From: Polytrichum commune
Taxonomy: Eukaryota; Streptophyta; Polytrichopsida; Polytrichales; Polytrichaceae
NCBI GenBank assembly: GCA_950295325.1
Contig: OX485807.1
Location: 37,108,440-37,172,439 of the forward strand
Length of the DNA: 64,000 nt
Direction: 5' to 3'
Shown: piece by piece, positions 1 through 11,228 of the stretch
Position numbering within the stretch: the first letter of the stretch is position 1
How the letters are laid out: every line of letters begins with the position of its first letter
Notes under the pieces: model-generated
The model's input: only the letters and a program-made list of their open reading frames with translations
Database searches by the model: none
What the model was told of the DNA's origin: nothing
Program-made: the position numbers and the translations under genes

Positions 1-254
1 CAACTTTGGTTGAAAGCAAGAAAAATTCACATTGGTTGGAAGCAAGAAAAAACTCATATGGAGTGGAGGATGTGCAAGCACCACGGTGATACAAACATTT
101 GCCTCGCCATGTTCCTAGTTAGTCTCGCTCTCCGATCACCATCTTAGCTCCCGGTTACAAAGGAAATTGCAAGAGCAAAGTTGAACTTAAGTATGTGAGT
201 GAGTGTAGGAAGTTCTCCTACTGTTATGGGTTATGTTTTCCGGATACTTGAGCT

Positions 255-455
255 GCACTTTATAATACTCAAGTAATACGTGTCATTTCAATTTCTATTG
301 TGTCAATTGACGTGTGGTTTTTTTCTTCACAAGTCACAGTACATGTCAATTTCTAGATTGTGCGTGTCAATTGACGTGCATTTTTGTTTTGTGCAAGTTT
401 TTGCGTGTCAAAACAGAAAAACTTGCAAAAACTTTGTCAAACATATACACTGCTT
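255..455 (-). repeat. Dispersed repeat C, copy 1 (GTCAATTGAC-containing)
   Basis: The segment contains the palindromic core GTCAATTGAC several times, with stretches such as TGACAAAGTTTTTGCAAG when read on the minus strand. The same elements recur at about 29,781-30,045 on the plus strand. That makes it a dispersed MITE-like repeat. I could not define terminal repeats or a target duplication. Confidence 0.4.
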
Positions 456-460
456 GCAAC

Positions 461-2593
461 CTGACATTGCGCAGTAGTCTCTACAGTGGCTACAACTGGA
501 ATAAAAAGTTACATTGATCTTGGATGTGGTGGAAGTAAATTCTACATAGCCATTTCAACTTTGCTTTTGGATGCAGTAAAACTCTTTAGCATCAAGAATA
601 TCTGTATTTTCAAGTATATGAGCCAGACAAACAGGGAAAGTCTCAGCAATCAGTCTCGATTTTGGGGTCCGGATCTCGGACGAAGTAACGACCAAGTTAC
701 CACTACAATCATGATCATTTTTCCTGGGTCAACTTTGTTTTTGTTCTTTTTTCTAATGACTCAATGTTCGGTTCTTGGAATTGTTTCTTCTCTAGTTCAT
801 GGTGACTCAGCATGTCCACCAGAACATTTTTATTCTCTCCAACAATAATTTGATGGTAGCTTTAATTTAGCATCATGATGACTGTCACTTATCAGCATCC
901 CTAAATTTTCTAACCCAAAAGTGGATACAGAGTTTATTGGGCAAATAGGACCTGGATGAAGTTGGTTTCCAAATTTACATCACCATTGATTGCAGATCAA
1001 TGCCACTCAATCACCTGAGGAATAGGTCACAGAGAGTGTAGTTTTCCAACTTGTCACGACATGGTCCATTATCATCCTCACATATAACAGACCAATGTTG
1101 GCAGATTGGAACCAAGTGTTATTGGCTCGAGAGCAGTTTCCCAAGTGTTTTCAAATGATATATTTTCCAGTGCGTTCATGTCATTAATTTTCCTTCTATA
1201 AGAAACAGCTTCACAATATAGCTCAAATACTAGAAAATAGTGGCAGAATATGTCCAGCTCAGCCACTTTCAATAATCCCTGTACTAAGAGCTCAGCCAAC
1301 ATAGAAACACAAAGTGAATTTACATAATACTAAGCACAAAGCCACTCTGACCTGAAACGACAAATTACCTTAAAAACTTGGATTCCTCCCTTTGAGTTGG
1401 TTGTGTTCACATGCAAGTATAAGAGACCCATGGTGACCCTATTGGGGGCACTTCCAACTCCAAAACAACATTTGGGGGACATCGTTGGATTTGATTAGGA
1501 ATTGTCTAATTAGGTTAGCAATAGTGAATCACATATATTGTCATTTCAAGATGTTAGTTCTCTTTGAGTGATCACATAGGCCAACCCTTCCCATATTGTT
1601 GATTGTTCAACTTAGATTGGTGAGTATAATTTGAGCATGTAGTCCACTCTCATCATAACACTTGTCTTTTGATGTGCGCTCCTTGATACAATCCATATCA
1701 TAACTTTATACCCAACCATGGGTGTGTGATGAAGAAGAGTGACCACATCATATACTTGGTCCACCTACCTTAAAGTATCATGTGTGCATGTTTGTTGGCG
1801 GCATGTTAGGTGGCTCATTTTTCTTGTTCATCAACTTTTATTGATTAGATTCACATCTTCAAAATTTGTGATGCATAACTAACAAATCTATGATGAAACA
1901 TCAACAAAACCAATTTGAAAATTGGAGCTCTCCTAATTTGGATATGATTACTTGGTGTGCATGTTTGTTGATTTCCTTGATTGAGTACATAGGTCCTTCC
2001 AATTGTGTTCATTATTGAATGTGGAGTAGTTAATAAATTTTGAAGACATACTCCTATATCTGCTAATCATGTGTCTTCATGGTGTTTGCTCTTTGTTTCT
2101 CACCCAACCACAAAAAAATCAAATATAGAACATGTCCAATTGAGTTAAGTAATTGAAGAGCACTTACATACCTTAAGCTTCCATCAAATACAAAGCAAGT
2201 GCTAGCATGTTTTGAGAGATAAGGTAGATGACCCTAATTCTTTTTAAGATATTATATGGACATCCTTTATTTGAGTGGTGTATCATTGGGTGCGGATCTT
2301 AGAATGGACACCAAAACTACGTTTGTTGGAAAGAAATTAGACTACACGCTTAAAATTTGCTAATTATTTTAGAAGTGAAAGCCAACATGATTGAGGGAAC
2401 CTAAATGATATTTTATTAACTAAGAGAATCTTTACTCCGTATTCATATGAAATAAAAAAAATTACGAGGAAAGTGACAATGGCATGATTTGGGTATGCTA
2501 AATCGCCAAGCACTACAATTGCGTGTTCACATCATATGAGAAGCGGGCGTAGAGAGAAAAAAACCCATTTAAGACTTGCACACCTTAATAAGA
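461..2593. other. Gene-free AT-rich stretch
   Basis: Only short random-looking open frames are present, none with recognisable motifs, and I see no repeat boundary or RNA gene here. Confidence 0.5.
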
Positions 2594-2812
2594 GTGTCCG
2601 GAGAGATTTTTGGGCATAATTGTCGAGCTCCTAGTATTTCCAAGTCCAACCGGTTACAAAATTGCAATCTTTTGGATTTTCTTCATTAATGAGGTGTGTT
2701 CTACAAAATCCTTTAAAATGATGGGTAATTCTCATGAAATCTTGAACTTCAACCGGTTAATTCTCAAACTCAACTTGTTTATCAGTGACTAGCGGCCGGT
2801 TCTCATTCATTG
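2594..2812 (+). repeat. Dispersed repeat A, copy 1
   Basis: It starts GTGTCCGGAGAGATTTTTGG and ends near GCCGGTTCTC...TTCATTG. The same ~215-bp sequence occurs at 8411-8624 and 13900-14112. Internal AACCGGTT-like motifs are spaced similarly in the copies. No protein is encoded and no clear target duplication is visible, so it is probably a short non-autonomous element. Confidence 0.6.
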
Positions 2813-3999
2813 CTTATACCATGGAACATGAAGTCATCCCAAGGCTTTGTAAAACATGTGATTGGTTGTTGAACTTGCCCCAGGTTCACTTCAGTTTACA
2901 CTACAGTAGCTAGGGGAAAAATTGTCAGAATGACCATGGAGTTCGAGGTCTTCAAAAGACATATTTTAAGGCCTACATTATACACTGACATGGTCCAACA
3001 TGTTTTGTGGTGGGAGAGGTAAAAGAATTGCTCTAGTAGAAAAAAGCAAGGGCCCATGACAAAGAATTGTTGTTATAATACATTTTCAATGAAATTTCTT
3101 TTGGGGAAGAGAAAATGAAGACAAGAAAAGACAAGAGAATGGTCAAACTTGTCAAAAGTGCCTTTTTGGGGCATATATTAAAAAAATCAACACACTCACT
3201 TTTTGATGCATGATTATTCCTCTTGATCCACATTTGGTTTACACCTAGTGAGGAACCCAAAAGCTTTGTAAATTGAAGTTTTCCGTCTTCGGACCATGGA
3301 AGTTGGACGATGGAAAAAAACCATCTTTCATGGTTCGACCTCATAGTCCATGGTGTAAACCAGTGTTGGACCGGTATATGTGTTAGGGCCTGGTATAAGC
3401 ACTGGTATCAAGTAGGGTATTGCAAACCATACCCGACTGGTATCAAAGGGGACAGTTGAGTAGCTCATACTTGTGCATCATGGGCAGAAGATATTTATGA
3501 ACATACCAATACTAAGGAGGGGTTTAGAATGCAATACTAACACCATTTTTGTGAACATGGTCACGTCATTTCTCCACAACATTGTTCTCCACTTTCTTAG
3601 GGTTGCATTCAAAGGTTGTAGTTAAGCATATAGGGATGGAAGATATTGGTGGCCCACCTTGGTTTTGATGCAAAATGGGAAGAAATTTGCTGCATCAGTT
3701 GTTGAAGATTCAAGCTGTCACTGCCTTCATGGTGCTTGTTGAGGTTTGGCCCTAAACATGTATCACCTAGTTTAGTTCAAGATTTCATGTTATTTTTCCT
3801 TAGTCGATGGGTGTCATTTTTGTTTTCTAGTTGTGATCAACACATGTTAACAAGATCTTTGTGTTCATGGCTAGGAAGGTCATATGAATAAGATGTGATC
3901 TATTTGCAAAGATTAACTCTCAAAGACTAGGGTTCTCCTTTTAGGGTTTCGTAGTTAGATTGTAACAAATATGATAACAACTTTGGTTCAATATGAATG

Positions 4000-4344
4000 G
4001 GGAGGACAAGGTTTACCAGGAGGACAAAGTCAAGAACAACATAATACACACACAACATCATTGCGGATACTGGAGTTACAATAGAAGAGTTGCATGTTGC
4101 AGAGGAGTTGGCAGTTTGGCATGTACGACTCACTCATCTACAAGGCAACCACATGTTTTGGATACCTTATCATAGAACCTCTTTAGTGTGGGCATTTTTC
4201 TTGTTGCAAGGAATCAAGGTTGATATAAAGGTACCACAAATAATGAGGTGTGTTTTGTGCCATCCAACATCATCCACTCCAACTGTGTCAGAAAGGCAGA
4301 GCTCCATTGTAATGCAAAAGGATACATTGCCTCTCGAAAGTTAA
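4000..4344 (+). pseudogene. Possible Ty1/copia GAG-pre-integrase remnant
   Basis: One frame (4090-4344) contains WHVRLTHLQG followed about 40 residues later by CVLC. This resembles the H-x-R-x-x-H ... C-x-x-C zinc-binding segment before copia integrase. No integrase or reverse transcriptase continues from it. It lies inside the hAT-like element at 3361-5766, so it may be captured or nested. The match rests on a short motif, so the call is tentative. Confidence 0.3.
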
Positions 4345-5312
4345 AGACACTTGTGAAAACAAGATTCGCAAGTAAAGTTGTGCTTTTTCAGGTGAAAACA
4401 TGAACATGAACATGAACCAACGCCTTCGTCTTCTTTTTCTCTGTTTTTCTTTCTTCTAAAAGGGTACCTAAAATAGAATGTACATTAGTTATGAGAAGTG
4501 CTTGGTCTTGTATGTAATTTGATGTACTTTGATTTATATGTAAGTTGATGTAATCTGATGTGCTTCTCTCATGGACTTCTAATGTTTAGTTTTTACTGTT
4601 GCAACCCATGTACTTGAAGTGTACTTAGATTGTTGAAGACAGAGCTCCTGGGTTAGCTATGAATGGGCTATTAAGAGTTGTGATAGATGCATTCGCAGTC
4701 TTCATCGCGAGCTCCTTGGAGAGAAGGTCGTACTCGTGTACTTGGAAGTCGCTATGGACCTTTCTCCTTGCACGAATCTGAAGATTCATATATCCGAAGG
4801 AATGCGAGTGGCCGTTGAATCACCGCAAGTATGGTTATTGGGATCCAGGGGAACACATCAAAGACATCAGTAGGTATGAGTTTATAAAGTGGGGAGGGTC
4901 GTACCTCATGCATGGGAGGTGTGCGGAGTGGTTTAAAGAATGATGCAATCTAAAGCCCTAAGCCTCTGGACACGTCATCGAATCAGGTGGCAAATGTCAA
5001 TACCCCTCCATGATTTGTGTAAATAACTAGCAAGTACTCACGAGTCTGAATTTGGAATATGAACAAACTGGATGTTCAAGTTCGGTTATCCTAGGCATGC
5101 TGGAAGAAATAAGGTTTTAGGGTGGTCTGCCATATTGGAAGACATGCTACTCAATGCCAGGAAACCTAAACATCTTAATCTACCATATACTAAGATGAAT
5201 TACAAGTAGCAGGTTGCTTTGAGGAAGACCCTACTTGCTCAGATGACGAACTAGATGAGTATAATTAGTATAACGTCTAGTTCAAGATGCTCGATGGTCA
5301 AGATGCATTTTT

Positions 5313-5356
5313 GTTTTTCTTAGACAAATGAAACATTTTATTTCATCGCCAACAAA
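5313..5356 (-). mobile_element. Extremely truncated LINE 3' tail with 15-bp TSD
   Basis: About 44 bp, read on the minus strand, give GGCGATGAAATAAAATG...GTCTAAGAAAAAC, the end of a plant LINE 3' region plus A-rich tail. Flanking copies of TCAAGATGCATTTTT lie at 5298-5312 and 5357-5371. The insertion sits inside the older hAT-like element. Confidence 0.65.
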
Positions 5357-5774
5357 TCAAGATGCATTTTTTCACCACTTGTATTTGTATGTTCACATCC
5401 ATAAACAAAATTTGATGAAATTTCATTTGTTTTGGTGACATGGGCCAATATGTTTGTCTTGAACCTTTAATTCAACAACAATTGGAGCTTGAAAATTTTA
5501 TTGAACTTCACCACGCATTGAAAAGTAAGACTTAAAATCATAACATACCATTATTTAGCCTTCGGCCCTCCGGTGTTATCAGCAAGGCGCTTGAACTGGT
5601 ATTAGATACCATTGCAGAGCCATAATTCTTGCATGTTTAATATTATACCAGGCTCTACATTTCATGACCCCTCTAGTACCTTGGCAAGGCCTAATAGTGA
5701 GCTACAAAATCATTACATACCAGGACCTCACCGGTATCATAAAATAGTAATACCAGTCCAACACTAGTGTAAAC

Positions 5775-8410
5775 CAACCCTTAATAATGCTAAGCAATTA
5801 TCATGATTGTTGAGCGACTCCCAGCCTAGCTACCAAACCCCTTGTTGAGGGCATCTTATCCAAGAGAAAAGTCAGAAATCACGCACTGTTGGGAGGAGGA
5901 CATGGTTTAAAGGGATGAGAAATGAAAGTCAACCATTCATCCACTGGGAATCGTAAACTACAAGGTTGTGAAATTATAGTCTCCTATGGTGCTTCTTGGG
6001 ATACACATGGACAACGACCTTGGTGACATGGCATTCCTAGCTGGCATGGAAACTTGATCAAGGCTCCCGGGCGGGCATACTGTATATGCTGGAATGAGAA
6101 TGTTTTGACAGGCTGGTGGTGCTTGTAAATCTGAAAGGAGAAGTATAAGTTCTTTCGTTTTCGTCTCGCCCACTTTCAAGTCATCAGGTAGCTTGCAGCT
6201 TCCCAACTGCATCCTTGCCATTGGGGGGGGGGGGATCAAAGTGGTTATGGGAATTTACAATAAGTATCTGACTTAGTGTGAGAGCATCAAAAGTGGTGTG
6301 CTATGGAATTAACTAGAGTGGGCTTTTAACGTTCATGATTTGGCATGCAATATTAAGTGTCATATGGCACTTTCTTTTAGCGTCACTTAACATGGGTCAT
6401 TGAGAAATAGTGTGAGATGCACCAATTTAGATGTTTAGCATATTACATCCAAAATTGTCTTGAGCATAGTTATTATCATTATCATTATTTATTTGATTTT
6501 AGTTAGATTTTATTCATAGTTGAAAGATGATCTTGAACATACATAGTAGCATGTCTAAGGTTGTTTTAGTACTAAATGAATAAAGTATAAAGTGGTCATT
6601 ACACTGAGCACCTAGGGGTGGATTCTTCATACCATGTACGAATTAATGTGAGTGTAAGAAGGGGTAATATTTGAGGCATTAGTGTACATCATATAGATAA
6701 TTATGAGGGAGACGTAGTAGTTTTCTTTACTTTGTACATTTAAAAAGGCTCTTAATAATTTAAAAGTAAAAGTGTAGGTACAAAGGGGGCCCTAAGGTTT
6801 AAAGAGAAAAAATGAAAATAGATGTGTTGGTTTAATCCGATTATTCATGTCATCCATTGTTGTCATATGGTATTAATCATCAATGACAACTCTATCCATT
6901 GGTATGAGGGTTATAGTAGGGGTCATTTTTCTTTTGTTAAGGTTACAATTAGATGTAGTGACCATATTTATTACCTATGTTTTAGAATGAATGTGAGGCA
7001 GCCAACGGGAACACACGAACTCATTCTTGAAGATAATGAAAGATTGACTTGTTACTTAAAATTGAGAATGTACCCTTGCTTGCATTGAATCCCAAGGAGA
7101 TGTGCTTGCTTCAAACATTTTACCACGCATGTATGTGGAAGACTTGTGAGTGGCTGAGCAACAAGAGAATTCAATTTGGCGAGTGATACCCATGCACTGA
7201 TTAAAACCCTGCTCGACCAAGGTGAAGCCTCCAAAACCAAATTGACTTTAGGAGAGATTTCGGACCACTACACAATTTAATATGATAATTAGTGCCACTT
7301 ACTATTCACAATTACATAGTGCTATAACCATCTTCTAAGATTGTAATATATTACCAAGTAAAATCAGTATGGTCTATAACAACCGAACAACCTATTCAAC
7401 CTTTGCAAATAAAAAATAAAATTTAGAATAAAAATTATTGTAGTATTAAATGATTATAAATAGTAAGTGACATTAAATACCATAAATGGCATGTTAAAGC
7501 AAAATTCTCTTGTTGACATCTACCGAACCATTTATGGTATTAAGCGTCACTTACTATTTGGAATTACGCATTGCTATAACATTTTGTTGTTAATGAATTT
7601 TTTCACCAGATAAAGATGTTAATGTAATATAGTGTCCAGACAACGGATTCGACCTTTTTGATAAGAAATGAGAGCCATAATGAAAAACTTTATAGAGCAC
7701 AATGTAACTCCAAATAGTAAGTGACACCATAAAAATGTAGTGGGATTGATTCACGATGAGACTTGGGCGATGCAGAATCACATAAGGTATGTGGGCGGCC
7801 TCAATGTGTGAACTAGTTTATCTTCAAGATGGGCATAATTCAGTACATAAGTGGACATGCTTTACCTTTATTTGAGTGGTATATGCTTGTAGGGTTTGTA
7901 GTACAAAATGAGGTGTGTTATGTTGAGGGCTAATGTTATCGCATTAAAAAGAAAGACACTCTTCATTATGACCTGTTACAACAATACTCGCATATTAACT
8001 CTGGTTTTGGAACTGGAATGATGGATTGTGTGATTCGGCAATTGCTACTCACCAGACGAGACGCTTCCTAATTTGCTTCGACATTCAAATTTCCATGTGA
8101 AGTTCGAAGCGCCCACAATAAAACTACATACCTTGACTAGTTGAGGGCGGTCCCCCACCCCCACTCTCGGCCCCGCGGAGGGAGAAGATTATCGCATATG
8201 AGTGTACCTCTCATCCATTTAACATAAAAACTTGACCTCCTGTAAGATTGTGCCCAATGCCTCTCGTATGACATTAGACAAAGTTTGGGTCTTTAACGCT
8301 AATTCCGGCGTGAAATCTACACTGGGCTCCATAGTATTTCAAGGCCTTTACGTTGGATGAATGGGAGGTGTGCTCGTATCAGGCAATTCACCCACCCTCA
8401 TCCCCCATCA
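5775..8410. other. Gene-free stretch with hairpin-rich repeats
   Basis: No coding potential is recognised. It contains a poly-G run near 6222-6234 and a cluster of CACTTACTATT-type inverted and direct motifs at about 7280-7735, described separately. Confidence 0.5.
7452..7571. repeat. Imperfect inverted repeat (hairpin), ~40-bp arms
   Basis: The arm at 7452-7492, containing ATAGTAAGTGACATTAAATA, is the near reverse complement of 7529-7571, containing CGTCACTTACTATT, with about 37 bp between them. Related motifs occur at 7291-7330 and 7709-7727. This looks like an MITE family or nested copies of one. No target duplication is assigned. Confidence 0.5.
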
Positions 8411-8624
8411 GTGTCCAGGGAGAATTTCGGGCATAAATCCTAGTGTTTCCAAGTCCGACCGGTCACGTGTTGACATCTTTCAGTTTTCTTTGTTAATGTG
8501 GGGTATATTTTATGAATTCTTTTGAAATGATCGTTAATTTTCCTGGAGTCTTGAGCTTCAACCGGTTATTTCTCCAACTCAACCGGTTCATCTGCAACTA
8601 GCAGCCGGTTCTCCCCGTTCATTG
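8411..8624 (+). repeat. Dispersed repeat A, copy 2 (upstream of GLOX gene 1)
   Basis: It shows the same order of motifs as the copy at 2594-2812: GTGTCC.GGGAGAA, TTTCCAAGTCCGACCGGT, TTCAACCGGTTATTTCTC and GCCGGTTCTC. It ends about 640 bp before the GLOX start codon, so it could contribute promoter sequence, but nothing shows this directly. Confidence 0.6.
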
Positions 8625-9268
8625 ATCCCCACCCCCCAAGGGCAGTAAAAAGTGGAAGCACGGCCTGGTGACCTGGGCACAAGTCTACCTCCCTGCGTTC
8701 TGCTAACAATAGAAATTTGAGAACAAATTACGTGCAAAACCGACTCGGTCATCAGTCGTCGGGGATGCACATCCATTTCTTTAAGTTGCAGACGCGCGGC
8801 TTTCCGATGAATCCAAGGAGATCGTCAATCAGTGAATTCCCTACCTGTTCACGACACGAGGAGTGGTGACTAGGCGACTCTGCCTCCCATCGTGTATTTA
8901 TAACCTCGGCATGACGATCACCATTGCAGTTGTAGATCGCATACCTTTGGTTTACAACTCCGCCATCTGAAACCAAGCACTGTTGTACATTTGAGGCGGA
9001 AAACTGTTTTGGCTCTAGAGAACGCGACAAACAGTTATTCCTGATGTGTCTGGATCCTCTGACATAGCCTGTACGAAGTTGGAGCAGCAGAGACAACGAT
9101 TGACATTAGTTAAGTTCACATCTGATCAGGTCGAATTAAGTCGAGGTATTAGAGTTCAGCAAGTGCATGCATTGAGTTCTTTGATTGAGGAGCTGCTGGA
9201 GTACTGGCAAACTCAGTGTCTAGAGGTCTTGATCTCTGATTCTGAGAAGGTGTAGATTAAGCACCGAA

Positions 9269-11228
9269 ATGATGAGGATGGGTGGGGGTAAGAAGACCCT
9301 GATAGGATTCCTCGCACTCGTGCAGTGGTTCATGTCGACTCTGGTTGTTGTGAGAGGGCAGGGCACATGGCAAGTCCTCAACAACAATGTTGGTATTGCT
9401 GCCATGCATTGTGCTCTCACTCACTACGACACGGCCATTATGCTAGATCGGACCAACATCGGGCCCTCGCAAATCGCATTGCCAGGGGGGAGATGCCGCG
9501 ACAATCCTCAGGACCTCGTGCTCAAGCACGATTGCACTGCTCACTCGGTCATGTTCACACCCGGGCCCAACACCGTTCGCGCTTTGTTCATCAACACAGA
9601 TACTTGGTGCTCCTCGGGGCAGTTCATGGCCGATGGCACCATGGTGCAGACTGGAGGCTGGAGAGATGGCAACTTCAAGATCAGGACGCTAGCTCCCTGC
9701 CCGAGTGGTGGAAATTGCGACTGGGTGGAGACGAATGTGCCGTTGGCGAAAGGAAGGTGGTATGCCTCCAACCAGGTTCTTCCTGGAGGCAACCGCCAAA
9801 TTGTGGTGGGCGGCATAGGCGAGCCAAATTACGAGTTTGTGCCCAAGAGGGCAGCGGGAGAGGGGGCGTTCGGGTTGGGGGTTCTGAACGGGGCCGACAA
9901 TCTGTACCCCTACGTCTACCTTTTGCCCACAGGAGAACTTTTTATCTTCTCGAATAGGAACGCTGTTGCCCTCAACTACAACACCGGCGTGGTGACGAGG
10001 AATTACCCTGCCATCCCCGGCAACCCCCGAAACTACCCCTCCGCAGGGTCTGCCGCCATGCTCCCACTGACATGGCAGACGGGATTCGGGACCGCAGAGA
10101 TCATGGTGTGCGGAGGAGCGACGGCCCACAACCCAGGGGCAGCCGCATCCGCGAGCTGCGGGAGACTAGTGGCGACTGGGGCCGGGGGAGGTTGGGCGAT
10201 GGAGAACATGCCCATCCGTCGAAATATGGGAGAAATGCTCAACACACCCGACGGCAACATCATGATCATCAACGGAGCGCAAAACGGGTACCAAGGTTTT
10301 GGATTGGCCAATAATCCTGCTCTCAACCCGGTGAAGTACGCCCCAGGCGCGGCTGCTGGAACGCGGTTCCAGGTGCTCGCGGGGACCGGCATTGCGAGGA
10401 TGTACCACTCCACCGCCAATCTGCTGACCGACGGGCGGATCATGGTGGCCGGAAGCAACACCCACCAATTCTACACTTTCACCGGCCCATTCCCTACGCA
10501 GCTCCGAGTGGAAGCCTTCTCGCCACCCTACCTTGGTGCCAAGTAAGTGGTTTATAAAGTTTGCAATTTGGATAGAGTCCCGGGATCCGCCATGGTCTAC
10601 TATGTTCTGAGATGACCACTTGGAGGAGGCAGAATTAATCAGTACACCCAGTCGTGGTATAAACATCGATTTACTTTTTTGCAGATGAAAGCAGTCTACA
10701 TCTTGAAGAATGTCTGGTTCGTGAATAGTTGATATGAAATACAGCCTTGTAGTTTACACGGGCTTTGTGTAGTGACTTCGATAATAACAGATTCGGACAC
10801 AACTGTGCGTGCTAGTAATGTTTAGGAGGTGCTATCGATTATAGATTCGGCACTTTGTTTTGGATCGCTTGTACTGACCTGGTTGTCATGATATGTTCCT
10901 TTGCAGTTTCAACAACGTGAGACCCAGAATCACTGGCGTGCCCGGGCGGTTCGGATACAATCAGGTGTTCACCGTGACGTTCGTGGTGGGCGCCAGAGTG
11001 GGCGGCGTGGGAGTGAACTTGAATAGCGCTCCTTACTCCACACATTCATTCTCGCAAGGCCAAAGACAACTCAGTCTCAAAACTTCGGTGCCTGTCGTGG
11101 CTGGCGGAGGATGGTCATGCCAAGTTACAGCTCCTCCCAATGCCAACGTCGCTCCTCAACAATACTACATCCTCTTCCTGGTGCAGAACGGCATTCCTGC
11201 AAAGGGCGCCTGGGTGCACATGGGCTGA
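9269..11228 (+). CDS. GLOX: Secreted copper-radical oxidase (glyoxal/aldehyde oxidase-like), copy 1
   Basis: This gene has two exons, 9269-10542 and 10907-11228, joined by a 364-bp GT-AG intron (donor CAA|GTAAGT, acceptor TTTGCAG|T). The product is 531 aa. Residues ~10-30 form a signal peptide, with likely cleavage before QGTWQ, so the enzyme is probably apoplastic. It should oxidise aldehydes to acids and release H2O2. Family active-site residues are visible: Cys114 (DTWCSSG) and Tyr165 (GRWYAS) for the thioether cofactor, Tyr379-His380 (RMYHST), and His471 (STHSF) in the second exon. The N-terminal two-thirds is the seven-bladed propeller domain and exon 2 is the C-terminal DUF1929-like domain. 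Length is normal for plant GLOX. Substrate cannot be inferred. A near-identical paralogue lies 11 kb downstream. Confidence 0.93.

Larger units (their letters stand above)
3361..5766. mobile_element. hAT-like non-autonomous element, 2.4 kb, 8-bp TSD
   Basis: The left end reads CAGTGTTGGACCGGTAT and the reverse complement of the right end reads TAGTGTTGGACTGGTAT, differing only by transitions. These fit the YARNG start of hAT elements. The element is flanked by GTGTAAAC on both sides (3353-3360 and 5767-5774), the 8-bp duplication expected of hAT. Motifs resembling ACTGGTATCA/ACCGGTAT recur near both ends, as transposase-binding sites often do. No intact transposase frame is present. The interior holds a retrotransposon-like fragment and a LINE tail. 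Confidence 0.75.

Noticed and set aside
9325-10666. Long open frames in other frames and on the opposite strand of the GLOX exons
   Set aside because: They are shadows of the GC-rich oxidase coding sequence and show no independent motif. The same shadows occur in copy 2.
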